Below are positions 25,375 to 34,566 of a DNA stretch of 64,000 nt, one piece after another. Source of the DNA: JADKAC01 sp964492065 (GTDB lineage Bacteria; Bacteroidota; Bacteroidia; Chitinophagales; BACL12). The stretch is from contig CAZBHH010000004.1 in NCBI GenBank assembly GCA_964492065.1, positions 83,565 to 147,564 of the forward strand, written 5' to 3'. The first letter of the stretch is position 1. Each line of letters opens with the position of its first letter. The notes under the pieces were generated by a model, which made no database searches, was not told the origin of the DNA, and was given only the letters and a program-made list of their open reading frames with translations. The translations under genes and the position numbers were made by a program.

Positions 25375-27879
25375 ATGCTCTGGCTCAAATTTCTGAGAAG
25401 TACAATACTACTGATTTTTCTCTCTGCAAGCGGGTTAATCATAGCGCAGGCAGATAAGCCCAATGTCATTATGATTATCAGCGATGACCTCAACGATTAT
25501 ATCGAAGTGCTGGGTGGACATCCGCAGGTATTGACACCCAATATCGACAGGCTCGCCCAAATGGGTACCACGTTTATCAATACGTATGCTTCCGCTCCCG
25601 GTTGTGGCCCCAGCAGGTGCAGTATGTTTTCGGGGAAAGACCTGGCCTATACCCAGGTATATAATAATGCCGACTACAATAATGCGTTCCGTGCAAATTT
25701 TACCGAAGAAAAAAATAATGCGGAGGTGTTTTCTTTTCCGGAAATATTGAAAGACAGCGGCGGGTATTACACTTACGCCATCAATAAAAACTTCCATCAT
25801 CCCGATAAAAATGACTACGATAAATTTACCCATGATCCCTGTGAAAAAATATGGTCATGGAATCGCATGTCTAATTTTATCGATGATTCCTCACTGTTAA
25901 ATATTCAGGAGTATTACAGTTTTGAGAACAACTATTTTAATTGGGGCGCCTTACCCAATGAAGAGGAACCGCATATGCAGGATTACAAGGCGACGGACAC
26001 AGCCATTGCATTTATTAAGTCCGTTGCAGACGGTACGGCCGATATATGCGGCAGGCCATTTTACCTGGGGCTTGGATACACAAAACCGCATAGCGAATTG
26101 TATGTGCCGCGGAAGTATTATCCCGCATTCTTCCAAAATGAATTCTATTTTAACACCGATTCCGTTGCGCCCATCCTTTATAATAATCCTCCCGATGCCT
26201 TCCCATATAATGGCGTGGTGATGCCGCCTCAGCCAAACCCTGTTTGGGATGATTATTACCATTTGGGCCCCATCGGAACCATGATGGCCGATTTCGGCAA
26301 CCTGGATGATTTTATCGAGGAGTACCTGTCGAACAAATTGTTTGATTCGGAGGAAATACGCAATCAGGCAGAAGAGAATTTCCGGGCATCGTATGTGGCA
26401 TCCTATATAGCCGGTGTTCAGTTTGTCGATGCACAAATCGGCCGATTTCTAGATACGCTGATTGCCTATCCGGAAATTATGAATAACACTATTATTATTT
26501 TCATCAGCGATCACGGGTTTAGCCTGGGAGAAAAAAAACACTGGTCCAAATGGGCGCTTTGGGAAACGGATATCCGCTCGCCGATGATAATCGTTTATCC
26601 GGGAGTGAGCGGCAACCGCATTGTAAAAAAAGCCGTTTCTTACCTCGACCTCTTTCCGACTATTTTGTCATTAACGGAAACGGAAATTCCCAACTCGGCA
26701 AGCGGCGGCCTTTACCCCGACGGCGAAGATATCTCTGACCTGTTATTCAACAATGCACTGGATTACGAGTTGCCACAACTCACTTCCTATAAAAGAACCA
26801 ATGGCAATGGTTCGTGCTATCCCATGTACTCCGTGCGCAACGAACGCTTTCATTTGATACGTTACCAAAATAACGATGACTACGCCAGCCCGCTGAATTG
26901 CGACCCCGACTCCCGGTTTTTCGAATTGGAATTTTATGATGTGGGTCTGAGGAGAGAAACGGATCCCAACGAATGGAATAACCTGGCTTCCGACAAACAA
27001 TATGCGCCCATGATTCACTTCCTGTCGCAGTGGGTTCCCGACAGTATGTTTTATCTGACGCCAACTATGAAGATTTTTCCGCAATTTGCGGATTCTGTTT
27101 GTTACTATAGCCTGCTCGATACGGTTAACCTCAGTTGTACTTTTAACGATGCGGGAGGATTGCCGGTAGGCACACTTGCCCCCGGTCAGCAGATTATTTG
27201 GTTCGCCACATGGATGGACGATACGATTTATGGGCAGGACTGCATGTTGTCTTTGGGCGATATCAATGATACCATTTTCACGGATACCGAAAAAGATATT
27301 TTATATGCGGGTATTTGGGACAGCAGTTCGAATGCGCTGATTGCATTATCCGCCATTGATCTCTATGTTGGTACGGGCGAACAGCCGGAGTTGTCGTATT
27401 CGGTAGAACCCACCTATAACAACGGCGTGCAGATTTCGAATATTGAATTCAGCGGCAGTTTTAATCATATCATTTGGGATTTTGGAGACGGGTATATTTA
27501 TACGGGTATAGAACCTCCTGTTCATAGGTATGCTGCGCCGGGCACTTATCTTATCACATCATCCCTGATTTACGGCAATGATTGTGTCGTATTGAAGCAA
27601 ACCGAATTTACTACCGCGGATTACTCCGATTTAAATAATACGATGATAGTATTCCCCAATCCGGCCTCAGAGGGTTTACATATTACCATTTTCTCGGAAG
27701 CCACTAACGGCCGGTTGGACTTTTACGATGCCACCGGAAAGTATATTATGGGCTACAAATACAGGCAGCAGTTTGCCGGCGAGTACTATTTCGATATCTC
27801 GGCCTTTGCTAAAGGCCTGTATTTTGTAAGGATGGAAAATGAGTTCAATGTAATCACACGGCCATTCCTGAAACAATAA
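25375..27879 (+). CDS. Secreted sulfatase with PKD domain and T9SS type A sorting domain
   Basis: An 834-residue exported sulfatase. A signal peptide (ending LIIAQ) is followed by the sulfatase domain (about 24-520): the metal site in MIISDDLND, and the formylglycine motif C77-G-P-S-R81 in APGCGPSRCS. Cys77 must be oxidised to formylglycine by a maturation enzyme not in this window. The second metal site is FISDHGF at about 380. The closest match is the iduronate-2-sulfatase-like branch (DD.N, GHP.V.TPNID). A PKD-like domain (FDGSFNHIIWDFGDG-type, about 690-750) and a type A sorting domain (FPNPASEG to KGLYFVRM, about 760-834) follow. The substrate is probably a sulfated polysaccharide or sulfate ester; it is not resolved. 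No glycoside hydrolases are adjacent. Confidence 0.88.
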   Translation: MLWLKFLRSTILLIFLSASGLIIAQADKPNVIMIISDDLNDYIEVLGGHPQVLTPNIDRLAQMGTTFINTYASAPGCGPSRCSMFSGKDLAYTQVYNNADYNNAFRANFTEEKNNAEVFSFPEILKDSGGYYTYAINKNFHHPDKNDYDKFTHDPCEKIWSWNRMSNFIDDSSLLNIQEYYSFENNYFNWGALPNEEEPHMQDYKATDTAIAFIKSVADGTADICGRPFYLGLGYTKPHSELYVPRKYYPAFFQNEFYFNTDSVAPILYNNPPDAFPYNGVVMPPQPNPVWDDYYHLGPIGTMMADFGNLDDFIEEYLSNKLFDSEEIRNQAEENFRASYVASYIAGVQFVDAQIGRFLDTLIAYPEIMNNTIIIFISDHGFSLGEKKHWSKWALWETDIRSPMIIVYPGVSGNRIVKKAVSYLDLFPTILSLTETEIPNSASGGLYPDGEDISDLLFNNALDYELPQLTSYKRTNGNGSCYPMYSVRNERFHLIRYQNNDDYASPLNCDPDSRFFELEFYDVGLRRETDPNEWNNLASDKQYAPMIHFLSQWVPDSMFYLTPTMKIFPQFADSVCYYSLLDTVNLSCTFNDAGGLPVGTLAPGQQIIWFATWMDDTIYGQDCMLSLGDINDTIFTDTEKDILYAGIWDSSSNALIALSAIDLYVGTGEQPELSYSVEPTYNNGVQISNIEFSGSFNHIIWDFGDGYIYTGIEPPVHRYAAPGTYLITSSLIYGNDCVVLKQTEFTTADYSDLNNTMIVFPNPASEGLHITIFSEATNGRLDFYDATGKYIMGYKYRQQFAGEYYFDISAFAKGLYFVRMENEFNVITRPFLKQ

Positions 27880-27889
27880 ATTGCCTGTG

Positions 27890-27926
27890 AAAGCGCCGGG
27901 CTACCGCCAATGCCACGGGGCTTTTT
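27890..27926 (+). terminator. Probable Rho-independent terminator after the sulfatase gene
   Basis: AAAGCGCCG pairs with CGGGGCTTT (8 of 9 positions, one internal G-G mismatch) across an 17-nt loop and is followed by a T-run. It lies 10 nt after the stop. Confidence 0.55.
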
Positions 27927-28033
27927 CCCGCATATCACCCGGCGGCCGGCAGTGCGTTGCGGGGTATGTGTACAAAACAAGCCGCCTGCTTTTGCGTTGA
28001 TTTTACAATGAACTGACTGCCCGTTCTGTGAAT

Positions 28034-28066
28034 TTTGTGTGGATTACGGTATTTGTACTAATTTTG
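28034..28066 (+). promoter_or_regulatory. porP/sprF promoter (TTTG-N21-TAATTTTG)
   Basis: TTTG at 28034-28037 and TAATTTTG at 28059-28066 with a 21-nt spacer. The predicted start is near 28073, 15 nt before the ATG at 28088. It rules out the longer in-frame start at 28028. Confidence 0.7.
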
Positions 28067-28087
28067 AAAGCTATAGCTGAATTGTTT

Positions 28088-29098
28088 ATGAAGAGAACTC
28101 TACTAGCCATCATAATTGCGTTCACCTTGGTACAGGGGCGTGCACAGGACGTGCATTTTTCCCAGTTTGGCTCAGCGCCCTTATTGCTGAACCCGGCACT
28201 TACCGGTCTTTCCAATTGTACCTATCGCGGATCGCTGAACTACCGCAATCAATGGGCGAGCATTGTGGGGCCATCCTCTTACCAGACATATGCAGGGGCT
28301 TTCGATATCGGCTTATTCAGGGAAGCATTCAATTACAGTATGCTCGGTTTGGGTTTAATGGTTTTTAACGATGTTTCGGGCGATGGCGCATTGACCAACT
28401 TAACTGTGATGGGGTCGCTGGCATACCATCAGAATATGGGGGGCCGGGGAAACCATTATATCAGTTTTGGTATGCAGGGCGGTTTAGTGCAGAAGCGGGT
28501 AGATTTTAACAATCTCGTCTTCGAAAGTATGATTGGGCAAAACGGCGTGGACCCGAATTTACCCAGCGGTGAATACGGCGATGATAAATTGAGTTATTTC
28601 GACATGAATACCGGTGTAAACTGGCGCTCCCGGTTTACCAATGCGTTCTCATTGCAGCTTGGCGCCGCCTACCACCATCTCGGCGAGCCTTCCGAGAGTT
28701 TTTATAACCAACTGGACAATAAGATTAATGCGAGATATACTGCCTATGGCAGCCTGAAATTCGGATTTGATAAGTTGGTTATCATTCCCTCTGCCGTATG
28801 GATGCAGCAGGCAGAGCAAAGCAACCAGGCAATTGTGGCTGGGGCGACTTTCGGCATCCCGATGGAGAAGGGCTCTTCCTTTATTTATTTGGGCACGCAT
28901 TACCGCTTTGACGATGCCATCATTCCGAGCCTGGGATTTGATTACAACAATGTGCAGTTTGGGATAAGCTACGATATTAATATCAGCGACCTCAGCGCAG
29001 TGAGTTCCTATAAAGGCGGCCTCGAACTATCGCTCATCTACACCGGTTGTTTGGTGCATACCAAGAAGTACACCATAGACTGTCCGCGGTTTATGTGA
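28088..29098 (+). CDS. Type IX secretion system membrane protein, PorP/SprF family
   Basis: A 336-residue outer-membrane beta-barrel protein. A signal peptide (residues 1-20, ending GRAQ) is followed by the family hallmark DVHFSQFGSAPLLLNPALTG and by alternating amphipathic strands with GLGLMVFNDVSGDG and FGISYDIN, ending in the barrel strand LELSLIYTG. SprF/PorP proteins are required for secretion or surface attachment of specific T9SS cargo, usually type B adhesins encoded next to them. Here the nearest genes are a type A sulfatase upstream and an EnvC-like gene downstream, so the partner is not obvious. It has its own strong promoter. Confidence 0.92.
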   Translation: MKRTLLAIIIAFTLVQGRAQDVHFSQFGSAPLLLNPALTGLSNCTYRGSLNYRNQWASIVGPSSYQTYAGAFDIGLFREAFNYSMLGLGLMVFNDVSGDGALTNLTVMGSLAYHQNMGGRGNHYISFGMQGGLVQKRVDFNNLVFESMIGQNGVDPNLPSGEYGDDKLSYFDMNTGVNWRSRFTNAFSLQLGAAYHHLGEPSESFYNQLDNKINARYTAYGSLKFGFDKLVIIPSAVWMQQAEQSNQAIVAGATFGIPMEKGSSFIYLGTHYRFDDAIIPSLGFDYNNVQFGISYDINISDLSAVSSYKGGLELSLIYTGCLVHTKKYTIDCPRFM

Positions 29099-29165
29099 TA
29101 TCGGGTTTCCTGTACCGGTGCGGTGAATTGATAACCGGTTTTCGGAATTCCGCAATTGCCTGTGC

Positions 29166-30431
29166 TTATTTGCTGATCCAAAGGGCGGGATCCAGTAAAG
29201 TTGTCCCTTTCCAGATTTCGAGATGCACTTCCGTCTTACCTTCGTCGGCATTGGTATATGCCGTTCCGATCTTTTGTTTGGCGCTCACTTTAACTCCCGG
29301 TTCCACATTCACTGAAGCCAGGTTGGTATAGACCGTGTAATACTCACCGTGTTTTATGATTACGCCTTTTTGAAAGGAGGGACTGAAAATTACATTTAAT
29401 ACTTCGCCCTCGAACAATGCCCTGACGGATGCACCTTCAGTGGTACTGATATTAATACCGTTGTTTTCAACCGATACGTTTTTGAGTACCGGGTGTGCAT
29501 GTGTCCCGAACCGCTCGGTGATGGTGCCCCGCTCAACAGGCCAGGGCAGCCTGCCTTTATTGCCTTCGAAATTCTTGGACACCAATGTCATTTCGGGAGT
29601 AAGGCCGCCCGATTCGGCGGCAGTGGTGGTAGTTTTTTTGTCCGTCTTTTTTTCGGCTGCCGCTTTTTTGGCTGCCTCTGTTGCAGCCCGCTCTTTTTCT
29701 TTTCTGATTTCTTCGGCGATGATACTTTGTATTTTTTTGTTTAATGCATCCGCATCTTTCTTCTTTTGTTTCAGTTGATCGGAGATTTTTTTCTCTTCTT
29801 TTTGCAATGACTTAACGGAATTGTCTTTTGCTTTTTTTTCATTGTCTAATTTTTGTTTCTGTTGTTTTTCATTCGCAAGTAAATCTTCCTTTTTTGACTT
29901 ATCGGATTCCAATTGGCCGATGCGGGTCTTTAAAGCGGCCTGCACGGCTTTGATTGCCGCGGCCTGCTGTTTGCGGAATGCGGAGAATTCTTTGACATAT
30001 TGAATCTGGTTTATCGCATCATTCACACTGCCGGATGCGAACAGGAAGTGCAGCGGCTCGTAGGTATTGTCATTTACATACGCATAGGTTATCATTTTAG
30101 CGTATTGGTTGCGCATGTTCTGTATGTCAGCCTCCATGGATTGTATTACTAAAGCGGTCTCCCGCATTTCCTTACTCACTGCATTCACCTGTAATGTGAT
30201 ATTGCCGATTATCTCCTGGCGGGAATTTATCTGGCTGTTCAACAGCTTTACTTCGTTGAGAGAATTTTGTTTTTTCTTTTTTGTCTGTTGCAACAATTGT
30301 TCGGTATCTTCAATTTCAGATTGCAATTTGGCGTATTTTTTTTCCAGCGACTTTTTATCCGTATTTTGAGAAAACACAGTACCGCAAACCAATAACATAA
30401 AACAGAGAAAGAAATTAATGTACCACTTCAT
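29166..30431 (-). CDS. EnvC-like murein hydrolase activator with degenerate LytM domain
   Basis: A 421-residue periplasmic protein. A signal peptide (ending FSQ) precedes a long coiled coil (about 25-255, rich in K, E, Q and A) and a LytM/M23 domain (about 290-421). The zinc-binding residues of active M23 peptidases are missing: the HxxGxD motif reads NNGINI, and the second His motif (YxHL) reads YTNL; only the HLE part (VHLEIW) remains. That is the pattern of EnvC, which does not cut peptidoglycan but activates amidases. It is the last gene of the envelope cluster; its start overlaps the DUF4292 stop by 17 nt. The amidase partner is not in the window. Confidence 0.88.
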   Translation of the reverse strand: MKWYINFFLCFMLLVCGTVFSQNTDKKSLEKKYAKLQSEIEDTEQLLQQTKKKKQNSLNEVKLLNSQINSRQEIIGNITLQVNAVSKEMRETALVIQSMEADIQNMRNQYAKMITYAYVNDNTYEPLHFLFASGSVNDAINQIQYVKEFSAFRKQQAAAIKAVQAALKTRIGQLESDKSKKEDLLANEKQQKQKLDNEKKAKDNSVKSLQKEEKKISDQLKQKKKDADALNKKIQSIIAEEIRKEKERAATEAAKKAAAEKKTDKKTTTTAAESGGLTPEMTLVSKNFEGNKGRLPWPVERGTITERFGTHAHPVLKNVSVENNGINISTTEGASVRALFEGEVLNVIFSPSFQKGVIIKHGEYYTVYTNLASVNVEPGVKVSAKQKIGTAYTNADEGKTEVHLEIWKGTTLLDPALWISK

Positions 30432-31161
30432 ACTTTGGATTTACCGTAAATGGAAAATCAATGGGCTCGTTCAAAGTTAGGCTGGTAAACTCCAGGTCTA
30501 TCTCCATATTATCCACAGTGCTTACCTGCAGTTGTCTTAAATATGCAAATGCCTGCCCAGCTACTTTCCGATACCCGCTATTCTCCAATATCATAGAACG
30601 TGGATGCAACAAATCGTCAATTTGCATACGCATCACATGAAACGAAGGGTAAAGCCAAATCGTATTTTTTATTATGCCGTTGTTCGACCACAACACATAT
30701 TTTTCATCATCCGGGGTGCCGGGGTAAATAGTGCCGTTGTATAAGACCAGGTTGCCGGCAATGAGGTCCTGCAACGTGGCGAAGTCCAGCGACATACCGA
30801 CAATTTCTTCGATATAACTGAAAGTGTAAGGATAGTATTTTTGATTGAGGCGGTCGATGATTTTAACCGAATCAGGTGTAATAAGTACCCTGGCGCCTTC
30901 AATGCCCATCATGCGCAGGGATATGCCGATGAAAACATCTTTCTGCATATCGATGGATGCATTGACGGTGCGCACCTCTGCATCCGTTTGTACTTCCACT
31001 TTTGTTTTTGCCGAAAAGGTGTTGTATTGCAGTTGGGTTTGCAGCAGTTGCTGCTCTATTTCCTCCAGGGTAACTTCCTTGATTTTCCCGCCGGTGATTT
31101 GCGCAAAACGACAGGCGCTGAGTGTAAAGCACAGCGACAGGATGAGCAGCCATTTACTCAT
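30415..31161 (-). CDS. DUF4292 lipoprotein
   Basis: A 248-residue lipoprotein with lipobox LSAC (Cys17). The body (about 35-248) is the DUF4292 domain, a beta-sheet-rich fold related to LolA/LolB-type lipoprotein carriers. The biological role is unknown. The ATG at 31161 is taken because it gives a proper lipoprotein signal peptide at once; an upstream in-frame ATG at 31275 would add 38 residues inside the preceding TPR gene. It overlaps the TPR gene by 8 nt and the EnvC-like gene by 17 nt, so translation is coupled. Confidence 0.85.
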   Translation of the reverse strand: MSKWLLILSLCFTLSACRFAQITGGKIKEVTLEEIEQQLLQTQLQYNTFSAKTKVEVQTDAEVRTVNASIDMQKDVFIGISLRMMGIEGARVLITPDSVKIIDRLNQKYYPYTFSYIEEIVGMSLDFATLQDLIAGNLVLYNGTIYPGTPDDEKYVLWSNNGIIKNTIWLYPSFHVMRMQIDDLLHPRSMILENSGYRKVAGQAFAYLRQLQVSTVDNMEIDLEFTSLTLNEPIDFPFTVNPKYEVVH

Positions 31162-32917
31162 ACAATTTGCGGTCTCTGATTTTATTGTCGATATGCGGCG
31201 AATTGCTTCCCAATGATTTGGATTTCTCCCAATATTCAACTGCTGCCTCGGCATTGCCCGTTTGATACAGCACATCGCCGTAGTGTTCGTTGATTACGGC
31301 GCTCGTCGTGCCGCCGTTTTGCAACGCCTTCTCCAGCCAGGCCTTCGCCTCATTGTATTTTTTTTGCTTGTACAACACCCAGGCGTAGGTGTCCTGCAGC
31401 GATGCATTGTTGGGAATCAGCTGATTGGCTTTTGCGGCCATTGCCGCGGCCTTCTCCAGTTTTTCATTGCGCAGAGACAGGTAGTACGCATAATTGTTGA
31501 GCGTGTAGGGGTTGTCGGGATCTGCTTCCAGGCTTTTGTCGTAGGCGTCATCAGATGCGGCATATTCTTTCAGCGTATTGTAGATATCGCCCATCCGCAG
31601 ATAGGTTTCGCCGCGGAGTTTCATATTTCCCGAAGTAAGCGGAATGGCGTTTTTGTACGCTTTTAATGCGGCGTCGTAATTTTTCAGATTTTGATTTGCC
31701 ACGCCGTTAAAGAAATGCGCCGTAGCCTGGTTGGGAAATAATTCCAAAGCCTGTCCGGTAACTGCTAATAAGGAATCATTCGCATTGGTTTCCGCATCGA
31801 TATAGAACAGTTTTATCCAAACGTCAAACACATCGGGCCTCAGATTTGCCGATGAGCGATAATCTTTGCGGGCTTCCGCCTTATTGCCGGTATAGTACAG
31901 CAAATCGGCACGCATGGCATAGGATTTTGCCTCTCCGGGATGTGCCTCAACCATCAGTGTTGCGAGTTCCAGAATAAAGTCTTTCTCGGGGAATGCGGGT
32001 AAATCCACGGAGTCAATGTACGGCACCAGGAAAAATACCTTGCGGTCAATATTGCCGTCGGGATTGGAAAATGCAGTGCGCAGATCTTGCCTGTAAGCTT
32101 CCATATCGCCGGAGCGTCGGTCGTACTGCGCTTTTTTAAACAGCAAATCAGTGTTGTCCGGGTCCATTGCCAACAGCTTGTTGTAGGTTTCCTCGGCGAG
32201 ATCCATTTTTTCAGCGCTCTCATAGACTTCGGTGAGCATACTTAAAAATGTAGGTTCGTCGGGATTGGCGGCAATCAGTTTTTGCAGCACATCAATAGCC
32301 TGGTCGATAAAGCCGTTGCGCATATAAAAGCGGTACTGTTCCATCAACAGGCTCATGTCAGGTCCGAATTGTTTCTCCGCCTCCAGCAGTACACGCATAC
32401 TTTCTTTCACATTGCCGCTGCGTTCGTATGCATAAGACAATTCGAGATATCCATCGATGTTTTGGGGAAATCGGGCTACCTGTTTTTCAAACACCTCTGC
32501 CGCTTCAACAAATAAACCCTGGTACAACAGCGTTTCACCGTAAAGCACCAGGTAGTATTCGTTTGCCGGATTTAATGCGACGGCTTTCTTTGCAAGTTCA
32601 CGTGCATCATCGAGGCGGGAATATTCAAAATATATTTTTGCCAGCTCGTACAAGGTAGCATCATTATCCGGATCGGTCTGTAATATTTCCTTGAACAGAA
32701 GTATTGCACCGTCATAATCTCCCAGTGCTTTAGCCTTACAGGCATCGATAAAGAGGCGCTCAATGGTAATTTCCTCCGTCTCCTCGCCAATGCCTTCCAT
32801 TGCGCTGGTGTCCTCCCTTTGTTTTCCGGTATTGCCGTTTGCTTGTTTCGACAGGTTGCAGGCCGTAAATGCCAGGCACAGAAAAATCAGGATGGATGAG
32901 GAAATTTTTGTCAGCAT
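31154..32917 (-). CDS. TPR-repeat lipoprotein
   Basis: A 587-residue envelope protein anchored through lipobox FTAC (Cys20). About a dozen TPR motifs run from residue 50 to 580 (e.g. NDATLYELAKIYFEYSRLDDA, NPYTLNNYAYYLSLRNEKLEKA, ASLQDTYAWVLYKQKKYNEA), forming a protein-binding superhelix. It lies between the nucleotidyltransferase (7-nt overlap) and the DUF4292 gene (8-nt overlap) and is a plausible scaffold for the cluster's envelope proteins. Confidence 0.88.
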   Translation of the reverse strand: MLTKISSSILIFLCLAFTACNLSKQANGNTGKQREDTSAMEGIGEETEEITIERLFIDACKAKALGDYDGAILLFKEILQTDPDNDATLYELAKIYFEYSRLDDARELAKKAVALNPANEYYLVLYGETLLYQGLFVEAAEVFEKQVARFPQNIDGYLELSYAYERSGNVKESMRVLLEAEKQFGPDMSLLMEQYRFYMRNGFIDQAIDVLQKLIAANPDEPTFLSMLTEVYESAEKMDLAEETYNKLLAMDPDNTDLLFKKAQYDRRSGDMEAYRQDLRTAFSNPDGNIDRKVFFLVPYIDSVDLPAFPEKDFILELATLMVEAHPGEAKSYAMRADLLYYTGNKAEARKDYRSSANLRPDVFDVWIKLFYIDAETNANDSLLAVTGQALELFPNQATAHFFNGVANQNLKNYDAALKAYKNAIPLTSGNMKLRGETYLRMGDIYNTLKEYAASDDAYDKSLEADPDNPYTLNNYAYYLSLRNEKLEKAAAMAAKANQLIPNNASLQDTYAWVLYKQKKYNEAKAWLEKALQNGGTTSAVINEHYGDVLYQTGNAEAAVEYWEKSKSLGSNSPHIDNKIRDRKLYE

Positions 32918-33918
32918 ATTTGAGTGGTGTAATCACCGATGCTCAAATCTTCAGCGCTTGCCTTCAGCGAAACATGGCTGCCAATCATGGAGTTGGTGAT
33001 TATTTTATTTTGAATATCCGTAGATTGCTGAATAATTGAATTGGAGATTACAGCATTTTTTATCGTCGTACTGTCGCCAATAGAAACGTGCGGGCCTATA
33101 ACGGAATTTTCGATGATGACATTGTTGCCGATAAAGCAGGGTTCAATAATATGGCTGTTGATGCTGCGCAATGAATTACTGATTAATTGTTCTGATTGTT
33201 TACTTAACTCCAGCACCCGCTGATTCGTATATACCGTAGCATCTTTATTGCCGCAATCCAGCCATTCGTCCACTTTGCCCGGCAGTAATTTATGGCCTTT
33301 TTTGCGCATGGCGTCCAATGCATTTGTCAGTTGATATTCGCCTTTGTCTTTAATATCATTATCGATGAGATACTGCATTTCCCGGCGCAGCGTATCGCCG
33401 TCCTTGATGTAATACACACCGATAATTGCGAGATCGGAGACAAATTCTTTCGGTTTTTCCACAAAATTGATGATATGGCCTTCTTCACCTAATTGAACGA
33501 CGCCGAAGTTTTGCCAGGCATCCACCTGGTTTACCCAAATAACGCCGTCTTTCTCTTTATCTATTTTAAAATTTGTCTTGAACAGGGTGTCGGCAAATGC
33601 GATGATAATATGGCCGCTCACCGTATCGCCGGCGCATAAAATGGCATGCGCCGTGCCCAGGGGCTCTTCCTGGTAGCAGATTTTTCCTTTGGCGCCCACT
33701 TTAGCCGCAATGTCGAGGAGCATTTGTTCTACCGCAGGTCCAAAATGACCGACTACGAAGGCAATTTCTTCAATGGGTTCCTCGGTGGTCTGCGCTATGT
33801 CTTCCACTAATCGCTGTACAATAGGTTTACCTGCCACCGGGATCAAGGGTTTGGGAACCGTCAATGTATGGGGGCGCATCCTTTTACCCATACCCGCCAT
33901 TGGTATTATAATCTTCAT
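32911..33918 (-). CDS. Sugar-phosphate nucleotidyltransferase
   Basis: A 335-residue enzyme that would couple an NTP to a sugar-1-phosphate to make an activated sugar. The N-terminal Rossmann-like domain has the signature GMGKRMRPHTLTVPKPLIP (residues 9-27) and product-site segments EEPLGTAHAI, FADTLF, NFVEKPKEF and GEYQLTNALDAM. The C-terminal part (about 255-320) has hexapeptide repeats of a left-handed beta-helix (FIGNNVIIENSVIGPHVSIG). This layout is that of RmlA/GlmU-type thymidylyl- or uridylyltransferases. The exact nucleotide and sugar are unknown. A -7 element upstream suggests a start of transcription inside the cluster. Confidence 0.9.
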   Translation of the reverse strand: MKIIIPMAGMGKRMRPHTLTVPKPLIPVAGKPIVQRLVEDIAQTTEEPIEEIAFVVGHFGPAVEQMLLDIAAKVGAKGKICYQEEPLGTAHAILCAGDTVSGHIIIAFADTLFKTNFKIDKEKDGVIWVNQVDAWQNFGVVQLGEEGHIINFVEKPKEFVSDLAIIGVYYIKDGDTLRREMQYLIDNDIKDKGEYQLTNALDAMRKKGHKLLPGKVDEWLDCGNKDATVYTNQRVLELSKQSEQLISNSLRSINSHIIEPCFIGNNVIIENSVIGPHVSIGDSTTIKNAVISNSIIQQSTDIQNKIITNSMIGSHVSLKASAEDLSIGDYTTQIC

Positions 33919-33940
33919 ATTGCGCTATGCTGTTTAGCCG

Positions 33941-33948
33941 CAAAGATA
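33941..33948 (-). promoter_or_regulatory. -7 element upstream of the nucleotidyltransferase
   Basis: The minus strand reads TATCTTTG, 22 nt before the ATG at 33918. With the 202-nt gap after dut, it suggests that the last four genes of the cluster can be transcribed separately. Confidence 0.45.
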
Positions 33949-34120
33949 GGAATTCAGTGGTGAAGGGTTACCGCCTGCCGGGTCGGGTTGCGGTAGTTTG
34001 CCAGGGGTACCGGTCGGCTGTCTGGCGCAGGGCGGATAAATAGATACGAAAAAAATTAGGAAACTAGTCGTGTCAATAAGGGTTGAGCTGTTCTTTTTTG
34101 CTTGCCTGTACCAATTAGGC

Positions 34121-34552
34121 TCATGTACCCGTGTGTCCAAACCCCCCTGCATTTCTGGTCGTTTCATTGAGTATGTCCACGGGAATCCATTCCACCCTTT
34201 CACATTTTGCCACAACGAGTTGAGCAATTTTATCGCCGTTATAAATCACGAAAGGCTCAGCCGACAGGTTGATGGCGATTACTTTTATTTCGCCGCGGTA
34301 GTCGGCATCGATAGTTCCGGGCGAGTTGAGCATGGTGATACCCGAATGAATGGCCAAACCGCTTCGCGGCCTTACCTGGGCTTCATATCCTACCGGTAAT
34401 TCGATAAAAATGCCGGTGGGAATTAGCATGCGCTGCATGGGCTGCAGCGTTACGGGTGTTTCAATATTTGCCCTTAAATCCATTCCGGCCGCATGATCCG
34501 TGGCATAGGCGGGATCGGGATTACCGGAGCGGTTGATGATTTTTATGCGCAT
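34121..34552 (-). CDS. dut: dUTP diphosphatase
   Basis: A 143-residue trimeric dUTPase that hydrolyses dUTP to dUMP, keeping uracil out of DNA and supplying dTMP synthesis. All five motifs are visible: AAGMDLRA (I), RPRSGLAIHSGI (II), GTIDADYRGEI (III), GDKIAQLVV (IV), and the C-terminal arm NAGGFGHTG (V; the usual first residue R/G is replaced by N). It lies between the flippase and the nucleotidyltransferase, a position I recall as conserved in Bacteroidota. Confidence 0.96.
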   Translation of the reverse strand: MRIKIINRSGNPDPAYATDHAAGMDLRANIETPVTLQPMQRMLIPTGIFIELPVGYEAQVRPRSGLAIHSGITMLNSPGTIDADYRGEIKVIAINLSAEPFVIYNGDKIAQLVVAKCERVEWIPVDILNETTRNAGGFGHTGT

Positions 34553-34566
34553 ACATCTACTTGATT

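Noticed and set aside
28028..28087. Longer PorP/SprF start
   Set aside because: It lies upstream of and inside a strong promoter; the ATG at 28088 gives a normal signal peptide.
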